Shown here piece by piece: positions 11,969-21,999 of a stretch of DNA of 64,000 nt. The notes under the pieces were generated by a model. The model was not told the DNA's origin and searched no databases. It saw only the letters and a list, made by a program, of their open reading frames with translations. Position numbers and translations under genes: made by a program. Position 1 is the first letter of the stretch. Every line of letters starts with the position of its first letter. The stretch comes from Ophiodon elongatus (lineage: Eukaryota > Chordata > Actinopteri > Perciformes > Hexagrammidae): positions 641,001 through 705,000 of the forward strand of contig JACSYO010000938.1 in the NCBI GenBank assembly GCA_016806645.1. Reading direction: 5' to 3'.

Positions 11969-12281
11969 TCCACTGTTTCGTTATCTATGCGACGGGGGAA
12001 AGAGTTTAGAAAATAAAAAATTCAAGAAAGTCATTAACGTGTAGCTAACATATTGACTGTTTATATCTACAGTTCAGGTTGTCACAAGCAACATCATTTT
12101 ACATATTTCAATAAGAACTGCACCTTAAAAACAAAGGAAAGCATTTCAGTTTATCACTCATCCCTGCTTCACAAAAATACATTTTTCATAATTTATCCCA
12201 TTAATGTGTATTCGGCATGTGATATCATGACTTCATCGGACTGATTCATGACTTTTAGGTGAAACACTAGCCTTACTAGAT
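11969..12281. other. Non-coding stretch left of the gypsy relic
   Basis: No repeat or coding signal. In an intact gypsy element of this orientation the chromodomain, 3' untranslated region and 3' LTR would lie here; none is visible. Confidence 0.45.
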
Positions 12282-13589
12282 TGTTAGCAACTATGAATGT
12301 AGGGAGGTCTGTCCATGTGCTGGTGTTGGCTCTGGAGGACACCGGTTTGAGAAGGGAGACATGGAATGTTGGGTGCACCTTTAACGAGGACGGGAGTTTG
12401 AGCCGGACCGCAGAAGGATTGATGACCTTATCCACCTCGAAGGGTCCAATGAAGCAGGGTGCCAGTTTGCGGGACTCAAACTGAAGGGGTAAGTCCCGCG
12501 AAGAGAGCCACACCTTCTGACCAGGGCAATAGGTGGGTGCAGGAACTCGGCGACGGTCGGCCAGGTGCCTGTTGCGGGCGACCGAACAGAGGAGTGCAGA
12601 CCGGACCTCCCTCCAAATCCGCCGGCACCTACAAAGGCTGGCTTGAATGGAGGGCACCGCCACCTCCTCCTGGACCGGAAACAGGGATGGTTGGTATCCT
12701 AAGGAGGCCATAAAGGGGGACATGCCTGTGGCGGAGCTGGTCAAGGAATTATGAGCATACGGCCCACAGTAAGTGTGTGGACCAAGAGGATGGGCGGCGA
12801 GCAGAGACGCAACGTAATGCCGTCTCCAAGTCCTGGTTCTGGCCATTAGTCTGGGGGTGGTATCCCGAAGAGAGACTGGCGGTGGTACCCAGGGCTTGGC
12901 AGAAGGCTTTCCAGACCTGTGACGAAAACTGAGGTCCCCGATCCGACACAATATCAAGGGGGATGCCGTGCAGTTTGAAGACGTGGAGGACCAGGAGGTT
13001 TGCGGTCTCGGTGGCTGAAGGCAATTTGGGGAGGGGAATGAAGTGCACTGCCGTCGAAAAGCGGTCCACGACCGTCAGTATGGTGGTGTTACCTTCAAAC
13101 GGGGGCAGACCAGTGGCGAAATCCACTGCTATGTGGGACCATGGGCAAGGGGCGCAACTGGCCCGCCGGGGGTTGGTGGGAGGCCTTGCTGCGGGCACAG
13201 ATGGAGCAGGCCGACAAAAAGGCATGGGTGTCTTGAGACATAGACGGCCACCAGAACCGTTGTTTGAGGAAGGCAAGAGTGCGGTGGAACCCAGGGTGGC
13301 AGGCCAGTCTGGAGGAATGCCCCCATTGCAAGACTTGTGACCTGATGGTGTCAGGCACAAACAGAAAGCTTTGGGGACCGTTGCATGGGTCGGGATGGGA
13401 GCGCTGGGCCTCCCGGACGAGAGACTCAACTCCCCAAGTGACCGCAGCCACCACACGGGAGGGGGAGAGGATGGGTTCAGGCTCGAGGGCGAGCTTCTCC
13501 GTGGTGGACTGGCGTGAAAGGGCATCGGGTTTGGTGTTGCGTGAACCGGGGCGGTAGGTGAGGGTAAAATTGAACCTTCCCAGAAACAA
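12282..13589 (-). pseudogene. Integrase relic of the gypsy element, catalytic Glu deleted
   Basis: The zinc-binding HHCC region lies in one frame (13,095-13,589; HSSRLACHPG...CSICARSK). The catalytic core continues in a second frame (12,749-13,525) with first Asp in HIAVDFATG and second in DIVSDRGPQF. Where the family reads NGQ followed by T-E-R, this copy reads GYHPQTNGQNQDLE: a short in-frame deletion removes the residues that include the catalytic Glu. A further shift moves the reading to the frame of 12,193-12,957, which contains AHNSLTSSATGMSPF, PGQKVWLSSRDLP and HPTFHVSLLKP. The chromodomain that should follow is missing. The frame runs on into unrelated sequence and stops at 12,193. 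It cannot produce an active integrase. Confidence 0.88.
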
Positions 13590-14055
13590 CGCCCACCGAG
13601 CCTGGCGGGAGTTTAACCTCTTGGCGGAGTGAAGGTAAGAGGTTTTCGTGGTCGGTCCAAACTATGAATGGCTGCTCTGCTCCCTCCAACCAGTGCCTCC
13701 ACTCCTCCAGAGCCAGAACCACAGCCAATAGCTCCCGGTTACCCACATCGTAGTTGCGCTCCGCAGGAGAAAGACGCCGGGAAAAGAAGGCGCAGGGGTG
13801 CATCTTTTGATCCTGAGGAGCCAGCTGAGAAAGGATAGCCCCGACCCCCGAATCCGAGGCATCCACCTCCACCACGAACTGAAGAGAGGGATCTGGATGA
13901 ATTAACACAGGGGCAGAGGTGAATAGCTTCTTCAGGGAGGCAAAAGCAGAGTCTGCATCCGGAGTCCAAGAAAAGGGGGCGGCAGTGGAGGTGAGTTGCG
14001 TGAGGGGGGCAGCTACCTTGCTGTAGTCTGATGAAGCGTCTGTAGAAATTGGCAA
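13477..14055 (-). pseudogene. RNase H and RT connection region of the gypsy element
   Basis: This frame starts in the RT thumb/connection (SKVAAPLTQLT, FSWTPDADSAFASLK). It continues into RNase H with FVVEVDASDSGVGAILSQ, NRELLAVVLALEEWRHWLEG and VWTDHENL, which contain the expected Asp, Glu and Asp. After VWTDHENL it falls out of frame near 13,620. The continuation (FNFTLTYRPGSRNTKPDALS) is in the frame of 13,095-13,589. The active-site residues are present; the break is 3' of them. Confidence 0.9.
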
Positions 14056-14098
14056 ACCCTAGGAATTGCTGTAGTTGCTTACAAGTGGTTGCCGTGGG

Positions 14099-15288
14099 TC
14101 ACTCAACCACTGCCTGAACCTTTGCTGCATCTGCCCTCACCTGGCCCTGCTGGATAATGAAGCCAAGGAAGCTGACTGTGGTCACATGGAACTCACACTT
14201 TTCCGCCTTGACAAAAAGTTTGTTTTCCAGTAGCCGGCGCAACACAAGCCGAACGTGTTGGGTGTGTTCCTCCATGTTTCGAGAGAAGATGAGGATATCG
14301 TCCAGGTACACAAAGATGAAACGGTTGAGCATGTCCCGGAGGACATCGATGATCAAGGTCTGAAGCACTGCGGGGGCATTGGTGAGGCCGAAGGGCATGA
14401 CGAGGTATTCAAAATGGCACAGGGGGGTGTTGAAGGCTGTTTTCCATTCGTCTCCCTCCCGGATCCGAATGAGGTGGTAGGCATTGCGGAGGTCCAGTTT
14501 GGAGAACACCGTGGCTTTGAGGAGGGGCTCAAAGGCAGGGTTAATGAGAGGGAGAGGGTATTTGTTTTAATGGTGATTTCATTAAGGCCACGGTAATCGA
14601 TGCAGGGTCGTAGCGTGCGATCCTTCTTACCCACGAAGAAGAACCCAGCGCCAACAGGGGATGAGGAGGGGCGGATAAAACCGGTCGCTAGGGCGTCGTG
14701 GATGTAGTTCTCCATAGCCTCTCTTTCTGGGCGAGAAATGTTAAAGAGTTGGCTAGATGGTAAGGGGGCGCCTGGGAGCAGGTTGATGGCGCAGTCATAG
14801 GGTCTATGCGGGGGCAGTGTCTGGGCCCGCTGCTTGCTGAACACCTGCCCTAGGTCATGGTACGTGGGGGGAAATAACATAAGGTCCGGAGCCTCCATAG
14901 CGGGAGCGCCAGCAGATTTAGTGAGAGCTGGGGCCGACTGGAGACAGTGAGAATGGCAGAACGTGCTCCAACTAGCTACGGATCCGGGAGACCAATCGAT
15001 GTGGGGTTTGTGCAATTTCAGCCAGGGTTGTCCTAAAACCACTGGGGCATGAGGTGAGGGAATGATCAGTAACCTCACCGACTTGTGGTGGTTACCTGAT
15101 AGGCGAAGACTCAGGGGAATGGTGTGGTGAGTGATGTGGACCAGAAGTTGTCCATCCAGTGCATAGACCTCCCTTGCGACCGAGAGGGCTTCGGTGGGGA
15201 TCCCAGCTTGTGCCACGAAGGCGGCGTCAATAAAGTTTGCATCCGCCCCGGAATCCACCAAGGCTTTCCCATATGAGGGAAGCACCAA
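14099..15288 (-). pseudogene. Protease and reverse transcriptase region of the gypsy element
   Basis: The first frame (14,353-15,288) begins near the aspartic protease site LVDSGADANFID and runs through VVLGQPWLKLH into the RT fingers (RPCIDYRGLNEITIKT). Around 14,520-14,570 the frame shifts. RT continues in 14,099-14,509 as FSKLDLRNAYHL, PFGLTNAPAVLQ and the catalytic YLDDIL, ending at a stop before the connection domain. Lengths and motif order match gypsy Pol. Catalytic residues are intact, but the polyprotein is interrupted at least twice in this interval. Confidence 0.92.
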
Positions 15289-15359
15289 TCTGCATACAGG
15301 AATGGGGAATTGACGAAGAGGTAGACGTCTGGCTCACCAGGACCCTTCCAGTCGCTGAT

Positions 15360-16401
15360 GAGCCTAATATTTTTGGTAGGAGAGGACAGGAAGCGAGAAG
15401 GTGGCCAGCCTGGCCGCAGTAGACGCACACGCCAGCCTTAATTCACCGTTGTCGCTCTGATGGAGAAAGACGGGCTCGTCCCAGCTGCATCGGCTCCTCG
15501 GTGGAGGGCGGAGCTACGGAGCTGAGAGGCAGGCCGGGGGCGAACTGACTGAAGGACTGACTGGCAGCGCTAACACGGGGAGCTACCTTTGACGGGAAGC
15601 GAGGGGCGGGAGCTGGCTGATGGCTAGTCCGGGCTCTGAGGCGCTCACGAAGGCGGTTATCCAAACAGATGGACGGGGAGATTATAGCGTCTAGGCTGTC
15701 TGTCTCATCCCTAACCGCCAACTCATCCTTGATGTTATCCGCTAACCCATGGAAAAAGACCCCCTGGAGGGAAACGTCCTCCCACCCACTCACTGCAGCT
15801 AGAATCCGAAATTCCACCGCATATGCTGCGACGGAGCCCTGACGGAGGGAGAGAAGTCTGCTGGCGGCCTCTTTACCCTGAATCGGATGGTCAAAAGTCT
15901 TTCTAAGCTCCGCAATAAAAAACGGGTAAAAATTACAAATAGGGGACCCCCTCTCCCACAAAGAGGTTGCCCACTGAGATGCTTTGCCCGTAAGTAACCC
16001 CATAATAAAACTTAAGCGCAACTTATCTGGGGCGTAGGTGGCTGGTTGCTGCTGGAACACCAGGGAACACTGCAGGAGGAATCGTCCACAAGCTCCCAGG
16101 TCTCCGGAATAGCATTCCGGGGTCGGAAGGTAAGGCTCACGGGCATGCGGGGCCGGAGCAGCGGACGCTGGAGGTGGTGAGGATGATGCTGGCGGGCAGC
16201 GGAAAACACGGCGGTGCCAGTGGCAGAAGAGGCAGCGAGGTAAGCGGCGACTTGTTCCATCTTGTCAGTGAGTTGAGCCACACTGGAGTCAAGAGTCTGT
16301 AGATTGTCCATTACGTCCCGGAGTGTAGTTTCGTGGCAACCAAGCATGGCTCCCTGGGAGGCTAGCGCCTGGTGGAGGGAACCCGGGTCCGCTGGGTCCA
16401 T
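15360..16401 (-). pseudogene. gag relic of the gypsy element with CCHC knuckle
   Basis: The likely start is ATG at 16,401 (MDPADPGSLHQALASQG), just downstream of the primer-binding site. A coiled, matrix-like N-terminus (LQTLDSSVAQLTDKMEQV) is followed by a frameshift between about 16,060 and 16,200. The capsid-like part continues in another frame (LSFIMGLLTGKASQWATSLW, GKEAASRLLSLRQGSVAAYA). Its frame ends at a stop at 15,443-15,445, and the same frame then resumes with the knuckle CVYCGQAGHLLASC (C-x2-C-x4-H-x4-C). Gag would package element RNA. This copy has one shift and one premature stop. Confidence 0.88.
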
Positions 16402-16406
16402 GTTTG

Positions 16407-16417
16407 GCCAGATTATT
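16407..16417 (-). promoter_or_regulatory. Primer-binding site with self-priming complementarity
   Basis: On the minus strand AATAATCTGGC begins 1 nt after the end of the 5' LTR. It is the exact reverse complement of GCCAGATTATT inside the LTR (16,682-16,672), not an obvious tRNA 3' end. In the Tf1/sushi lineage the first 11 nt of the element RNA fold back on the primer-binding site to prime reverse transcription. Position, length and complementarity all match that mechanism. Confidence 0.75.
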
Positions 16418-16671
16418 CTGTTACGTTTTGGTTTTCGGCTAGACCCAAAAGCGGACATGGAGGCGGAAGGGTAGGTGTAGGAATGGTTTATTTGGGAGAC
16501 AGCTTGTGATCTGAAGGAGAGGTAGGGAGATGTGGTGGCGTGAGCGGCGTTGGCTGGGCACAAGGAATATACTTTAGTCGCAAGTACACAAATAGACACC
16601 ACAAGTAAATACTCTTTAGTTGAGGATAAGCCAAAGCGGGGTCGAGATTAAAGCTACCACTGAGATGGTGA

Positions 16672-16682
16672 AATAATCTGGC
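16672..16682 (-). promoter_or_regulatory. Inferred 5' end of gypsy RNA (self-primer)
   Basis: GCCAGATTATT, read on the minus strand, is placed where the transcript should begin after the TTAAATA box and is fully complementary to the primer-binding site 255 nt downstream. The start point is inferred, not measured. Confidence 0.6.
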
Positions 16683-16787
16683 GACGAGTCAAAGGAAGCT
16701 GGGGTATTTAACAGGGTGGTTTAATTGCAGACAGGTGTTCGAGATGAGCCCAGGTGCCGGTTGATGGAAGCCACGCCCACGCCCACG

Positions 16788-16788
<1 letters not shown>

Positions 16789-16848
<60 letters not shown>
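16789..16848. repeat. (CA)30 microsatellite inside the gypsy LTR
   Basis: Sixty bases of uninterrupted CA. The Cys-Val runs in minus-strand frames are artefacts of it. Confidence 0.95.
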
Positions 16849-16852
<4 letters not shown>

Positions 16853-16904
16853 GGACGGACAGGGGACACTGAAGACACAGGACGCGGCAGAGCCGTGACA
16901 GAAG

Positions 16905-16947
16905 TGGTATCTATCAAACCGCAACCACCAGTTTAGTGGGGGTAGAG
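16905..16947. repeat. Left fragment of an older repeat, split by the hAT insertion
   Basis: GGTATCTATC...CCAGTTTAGTGGGG here matches GGTATCTATT...CCAGTTTAGTGGGG at 22,491-22,525. Its continuation resumes at 22,000, right of the hAT element, which supports the insertion boundaries. The segment ends with GGGTAGAG, the left target duplication. Confidence 0.6.
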
Positions 16948-17223
16948 CAGACCTGGGCATTGTACGGCCCCTGGGCCATACCGGCCCTTTGGCTGTCGCC
17001 AACCGGCACCACGGGAGGTCAGTGAGAAATTAGAAATAAAACATAAATAGGTGTACATCGTTCACGTTATACAGCTGCATTGCTTTTATTTTGAAGACGA
17101 ATGTTAATGGGTTTCTTTTCAATTTATGTACGTTAGTACGTTCGTGAATGTGTGCGAATAGCAACACTGCAACGTGTTGGCGAACTGATGTTAAGAGAGA
17201 TGCAAGTTATCTCGAAGAAAGAA

Positions 17224-18079
17224 TTATGTTATGTTCTTCCTGACACATCTCCCACGGTAGGTAAGATCCACAGGATACTTTTCTCTCTTCTTAGAGTAGC
17301 CAAAAGCAGTCTGGGCATGCTTTTGGAGCTTGTACTTCTTCAGAATGTTTCCACTGACCACTTTTGCTATCAACTGCTTCTCTTTGTTTGTTTTTGCATT
17401 TTTATATTTTCTTCTAACATCTTCAATCAGGGATGTATGAAAAAGAAGAGCTCTTTTGATTGGTGAATTCACTTTTAGATGTCCCAACAATGCATTGACT
17501 TTTGCACGTGGTGATTTGGAACTTCTTATATTTCTCAGTTTTAGTTCTCTTTTGCGAGCTGTGCCTCCAACTATCTGTTTTTTTAGTTTCCTCTTTGAAC
17601 TCCTTTGATTGCTTTCCCATTGATGCTGTTGCCTGACACACAATATTTGTAAGGATTTTTAGTAAGATTTTAGCGAGTTAGTTATCAATATGTAATTTTA
17701 TGGGAACATAAACAGTTGATAATTGTCCTTCAAATAAATCTAAACTTTCTAATAAGTCTCATCAGCTAAACTTCCAATGATCTAACCTTGAGGGCACTGG
17801 CTTAGGCTGAATTTCAGGAGCTGCCGGGGAGTTGGGTGGTGTCTCTGACTGTAGCAAAACACTGGCACCGTTTCTGACTTTTAGCCTCTCCATTTCTTTA
17901 TTTTTTCCCCTCTTCTCTCTCTCACTGAGCTCATTGACACCATTCTTCTTTCCAGTTTCTCTGTCTTCATTCTATTTGTCCCTCTCTTTCTCAAGGTACT
18001 TTTCCTTCTGTCCGGGTCAGCATCACGACGTTCCCATATTTCCTTGGGGAGGGTTAGGTTTAGCTTCTTTGGAGCTCAT
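17224..18079 (-). pseudogene. Two-exon basic, Pro-containing protein relic of unknown element
   Basis: The upstream exon (about 18,079-17,788, minus) is rich in Arg, Lys and Glu and ends with ETPPNSPAAPEIQPKPVPS. Its donor (AAG|GTTAG) joins in phase to an acceptor at 17,633 (GTGTGTCAG|G), giving the exon 17,632-17,224. That exon reads QQHQWESNQRSSKRKLKK, later RALLFHTSLIEDVRRKYK and VVSGNILKKYKLQKHAQ. The first exon contains a frameshift near 18,000-18,040. I recall similar basic N-terminal regions in uncharacterised, transposon-like proteins repeated in fish genomes, but cannot name the family. A DNA-binding role is inference from charge only. It lies antisense inside the hAT element. Confidence 0.5.
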
Positions 18080-18295
18080 CCCTTGAAAAAGACAATTTAA
18101 AATATTCCCTTACACACTTTAATTGGCAGTCCAGGTGAACTTGCTGATACCGATATAAAAAATAAAAAAAGTCCATATTGTCCACTCTTATATATAGCAT
18201 GTTCTGTTATAAAATGTGTGTAATAGCTGTTGTAATATGTGTAACATTATCAGCATTGTGCATAAACTATGTGCATGTCCTTGTTGTCATGAACC

Positions 18296-18337
18296 ATGTC
18301 CACCCTGTCATGGAAGGCTTACTGACAGGGTGGACAT
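18296..18337. repeat. Perfect 15-bp inverted repeat with 12-nt loop
   Basis: ATGTCCACCCTGTCA (18,296-18,310) and TGACAGGGTGGACAT (18,323-18,337) are exact reverse complements. No known element end or RNA gene is recognised here. Confidence 0.75.
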
Positions 18338-18949
18338 TTTTGGCTAATGTTAGCATTTAAGCTTGACAACATCCAACTACACACATAATATGAAGAAAAT
18401 TATGAAATATACTGCAAGTGTAAATACTCTGCAACTAGCCACTGTTTCAGCCTCCATTGAAGAAAGACAAAATGGTGGTAGTTATGTCACTGAAAACAAG
18501 AGGGTTTCTTAAAGGGGCAATTACCCCAAAATAACTGGGTGGACAGCAATTTTAGGGACAAATGTTCAATATGATTATGAAAATAGAATCAAAATCACTC
18601 GTTTTTTATTTTTTTTCGTATCATTTAACCATTTACTAAACACTGTAGTTAGCAGAGCAGTGTGTGGGACATGCCAAAATCACGTACATCCAATGAAAAA
18701 AAACTGTATAAAATTAAAGAAACACATTTCAAGAGACCTATCATTGTACTTATGTGTGTAAATGTTTGGCAATTAATAAGACCTCAGAGTTTTATTATTC
18801 TGCTACATTTTCATGATAACTGAGTGCTTCTGATCAGGACACCAAAGGCACTTATTAGTGATATTGACCCAGCTGTCAAAAAATAAAATCTATACAGAGT
18901 GTAGAGTTTTTAACAAAAAATGGACTTCTAAATATTTCTTTACTGAAGT

Positions 18950-20580
18950 TAAAAGGTAAATCCGTGTGCTTAGTTTGTGGAGAACAGATCGGAGTTTGTA
19001 AGGATTGCAATTTGAATCGCAGTTACGAGACGAAACACGCAGAGAAATACAACTTGACTGATGCAGAGCGGGCACGGACATCTGAGGCTTTGCTAGCTAA
19101 ACTGCAAAAGCAACAAGGCCTTTTTTTACCAAGCTTCACACATCCAGGGATGAAGCGGCCAAGACCAGTTTGTGATATCCCAAAAAATTTTTAAAAAACA
19201 GTGAGCTCTGATGGGGAGTTTATCAGTGTGTGGTGGACTCAAAATCTGGAGCTTGAGCTACAACAAAAAACAGACTACTTTGATTTTTTTCTCCTTGGCT
19301 ATGGACGAGAGCTGCGATATCCACAACACAGCCCAGTTACTCATCTTTGGACGTGGGATAACGAAATACTTCAAGATTAGAGGAGCTGGCAGCAATGCAG
19401 TCAATGAAAGAGACGATGATGGGGAGTGATTTGTTCATGGAGGTAAACGCATGCTTTGACAAACTGGGACTGAAATGGGACAAACTGGCAGGTGTTACAA
19501 CCGATGGTTTTCCAAATCCGACAGGGAAAAACTTTTGAAGCGGATGAAAGATAAAGTGAACTGAAATTGGTGTATTTTTCATTGTCTCAGGAGGTGTTGT
19601 GTAAGTCTGTGCTAACACTTAACCATGTTATTGATGTTGTAACTAAAATAGTTAACTTTATCAGGGCAAGATCATTGAATCACAGGCAGTTTGTCGCACT
19701 CCTGGAGGAGCAAGAGACTGAACACAGTGACATCGGCTACCACACAGCTGCCAGATGGCTCAGCCTGAGCAAAGTGCTTAAAAGAGTATGGGACCTGAGA
19801 GCAGAGGTTCGAGAGGTTTGTGAGAAGAAAGGCAAGGACAGTGCAGAGCTCTCGCAAGGCAAGGGCCTCTTTGTACATGACATCTTTCAAGCCAGATGGA
19901 GGGTGTGACGGCCCAGGGCCTCTGCCGGGACTTGTGTGTGTTGTGTACCTGTCTTTCTTTCAGTGTTCCTGGTTGGTTGGAGCATGAGGCCATTAAGCAG
20001 ATTGGAGGCAGCTGGCCACTGCCTTCAGTCTACAAGACCCGCCCCATCCTGAGGGAAGGGAGCTTTTTCCCCCATGACACACCTGGTGCTATGCTGGATG
20101 TTGGCGCACAACATTACCTGTGTTGAACTGGCAGCATGTTTACCTCCCAGCATTCCTTATTTAGAACGCTCATTTTTGTTACATTTGGAAAATTATAAAA
20201 GTAATTGTTTAGTTAATTCCTTGCCTGAGCTTCCATCTTTTGTTATGGTTTTAGAGCCAGACCATAACACATTCTCACCCACCTGCAAATCCTGAAAGAA
20301 GCCCCACCATCAGTTGATCACCTCCACTTGTACTCATCCATGTTAGGGGCACTGCATAGTGAGTTTTCAAGGTGATTTCAAGACTTAACAGTTGAGAGTG
20401 AAATGCACATGATTTCTTCTCCCTTCACGTACAGTGTGGATAATGCTCCCAGCAAACATTTTAACAAATACAGATACAGGTCCTCTCTCACTGACGATCC
20501 CCGTCAGCTGTCCTTTGCATATCCACCTCAGACATTCAACCTGACTTCAGTGCACTCGTTCAAGCCCAACACAGAAAATT
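18950..20580 (+). pseudogene. hAT transposase relic (BED finger; GTF2IRD2/ZBED-like family)
   Basis: The plus strand shows a BED-type finger (SVCLVCGEQIGVCKDCN, then NRSYETKHAEKY) in which a His expected before YETKH is Ser. Next come AMDESCDIHNTAQLLIF with a catalytic Asp, and DKLAGVTTDGF. After a gap the frame 19,567-19,903 reads NFIRARSLNHRQFVALLEEQ, HTAARWLSLSKVLKRVW and KGKDSAEL. The C-terminal part resumes at about 20,290 (KEAPPSVDHLHLYSSML) after a roughly 370-bp insert, and ends with a stop near 20,580. At least three frame changes and several stops occur. Family members include domesticated host genes, but this copy is decayed and sits inside recognisable hAT ends. Confidence 0.82.
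19904..20273 (+). mobile_element. LTR-like insert interrupting the hAT transposase
   Basis: The insert starts TGTGACGGCCCAGGG, can be read to an ACA end near 20,273, and separates transposase blocks that should be close together. It shares ATTGGAGGCAGCTGG with the candidate LTR at 30,919-31,257. No matching target duplication was found, so boundaries and class are tentative. Confidence 0.4.
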
Positions 20581-20759
20581 AGGTAATTAGACTACAATTA
20601 ATAGTGATAAAAGTACACCTTTTGCAGAAACATGGTCCCTCTGTCAGTGTTTGGATATTAAATATGTATATTTGTTTGGATGATTATTCCTGCTGCAGAT
20701 GTTTACGGTAGGATTTGTTTTAACGCCTTTATACACTGTTGTTAAGTTTGGGTAGTTCA

Positions 20760-20966
20760 GAAGTGTTTGAAAAATTGTAATGTGCAAAGTAACTCATAAC
20801 TAATGCTGCCGGACAAATCTAGGTGAGTACACAGTACAATATTTCCCTCTGAAATGTCGAGAAGTGGAAGTACAAAGTTGATAAAAATGAATGAATGAAA
20901 CTTTGAATTTGTACTTAAGCACAGTACTTAAGTAAATATACTTAGTTTCACTCCACCACTGATCTT
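20760..20966. repeat. Common teleost repeat ending in CTCCACCACTG
   Basis: The text around 20,915-20,965 (TGTACTTAAGCACAGTACTTAAGTAAATATACTTAG then CACCACTG) is a wording I recognise from many fish sequences. The left limit is a guess. Confidence 0.5.
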
Positions 20967-21083
20967 AACATTTACTCTTACCACTCGCAGCTTATCAAAA
21001 CCATACAATATACTGCTTTTTATAAAGAGGTGGAATAATATTGAGTTCAGTCTATTGGTCCGGCCCTCAACAACAGTCCCTGG

Positions 21084-21993
21084 CCTAATCCCAATCTCCA
21101 CCTTTACGGACTCACGGACTTTGATGCGCGCTCCCGCGAAGACCGTGAGGGTTTAGTATGAAGGTAGATTTGTGTCTTTATTACGCAAACAAAAAAAAAT
21201 AATTTTTAGAGCAAATTTCTCGTTTGTAAGTAAAAATATATAAACTGAGTTAGTTTTGCTTATGAAACTAGAATTTTTGGCTGCAAATCAAAAACCTTTG
21301 CTCTCAAAAAAAAAAGCTTCGCTCTCAAAAAAAAGCTTCGCTCGAAACGAGAAATTTGCTCTCAAAAATTTGTTTGTTTGTTTGCGTAATAAAGACACAT
21401 GTCCCATTGTCACATCGCTGAGTGCTTGAGGGGTCTCTGGCAGACATTTTGAGCCCTTTATGAACCCTTACCATAAATCAGCATTAGATGCTGACTTTGG
21501 CCAAGGGAATTACCCACAATTCATAGCAATGTGATGTTAAACACGCCGTTAGCAATGGAAGCATGGAGCCGTAAAAAAAAAGGTAAACAAAGAGGACGGC
21601 AGGTGGGTGTTCAGCCCGTGAATTACATTTACACAACAACATTAAGGATTAAAGATGACATGAAAACACATGAAATCAGAATATAAGCAGAGATTATATT
21701 TGTTAAAAAATATTTATTCAAACATTTCGTTTTGTTATTGAAGCTGTTTTGAGTAAATATTATTTTAATGACATCTCATCTTGTGAGGAAAGAGTCTGGA
21801 AGACGTTCAAATCAGGGAGTAAAAAATAAATGCCCACAATATTGACGTTGTCATGGTAACGTGGTATGTTGCAGCAAACTGCTGTCCCATTCCTATTTAC
21901 ACCATTTCAAGCCCTTACAGGCTCTCACACTCAACCACTTAACAGGTGACGTCACTAAATCCCTGAGGGTTTAGGGTGGAGATTAAGATTGGG
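21084..21993. mobile_element. MITE, probably hAT-type, nested in the hAT element
   Basis: Inverted ends CCTAATCCCAATCTCCACC (left) and GGTGGAGATTAAGATTGGG (right) bound about 910 bp. Candidate duplicated flanks TCCCTGG/CCCCTGG differ at one position. It has no coding capacity and contains the palindromic MITE at 21,171-21,399. Confidence 0.6.
21171..21399. mobile_element. Palindromic MITE with about 58-bp arms
   Basis: The left arm starts TGTGTCTTTATTACGCAAAC and contains GAGCAAATTTCTCGTTT. The right arm is its reverse complement (AAACGAGAAATTTGCTC ... GTTTGCGTAATAAAGACACA), so 229 bp fold into a long hairpin. The loop side carries tandem copies of CTCAAAAAAAAGCTTCG. Superfamily unknown. Confidence 0.8.
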
Positions 21994-21999
21994 CCCCTG

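Larger units (their letters stand above)
12282..16900 (-). mobile_element. Ty3/gypsy element of the Tf1/sushi type, 3'-truncated
   Basis: The minus strand carries, in order, a 5' LTR, a primer-binding site, gag with a CCHC knuckle, protease, reverse transcriptase, RNase H, integrase and a GPY/F-like module. This order (integrase last) defines Ty3/gypsy. The copy is broken by several frameshifts and a stop in gag. It ends after the HPTFHVSLLKP block without the chromodomain usual for fish members of this lineage, and without a 3' LTR. It sits immediately beside a hAT element whose left target duplication starts 40 bp further right. Confidence 0.9.
16419..16900 (-). mobile_element. 5' LTR of the gypsy element
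   Basis: In minus-strand reading the 482-bp LTR starts TGTCACGGCTCTG at 16,900 and ends ...AAACGTAACA at 16,419. A TTAAATA box (16,711-16,705) lies 23-29 bp before the inferred RNA start at GCCAG (16,682). An AATAAA signal lies at 16,492-16,487. A (CA)30 microsatellite expands U3. No 3' partner LTR is present in the window. Confidence 0.8.
16948..21999 (+). mobile_element. hAT element with 8-bp target duplications, heavily nested
   Basis: The left end CAGACCTGGGCATTGTACGG follows GGGTAGAG (16,940-16,947). The right end ...CCCCTG is followed by a second GGGTAGAG (22,000-22,007). CAG...CTG termini and an 8-bp duplication are hAT hallmarks. Sequence left of the first and right of the second duplication joins into a repeat that is homologous to 22,491-22,590, an independent check. 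Inside are a broken BED-type transposase on the plus strand, a two-exon basic-protein relic on the minus strand, an LTR-like insert and two nested MITEs. The terminal repeats resemble each other only weakly. The right end probably keeps just a few bases after the MITE. Confidence 0.8.

Noticed and set aside
12281..13557. Plus-strand frames opposite the gypsy integrase
   Set aside because: Antisense shadows of conserved Pol sequence; none has its own motif.
16708..17002. Cys-Val and His-Thr repeat proteins
   Set aside because: Read-through of the (CA)30 microsatellite in the LTR.
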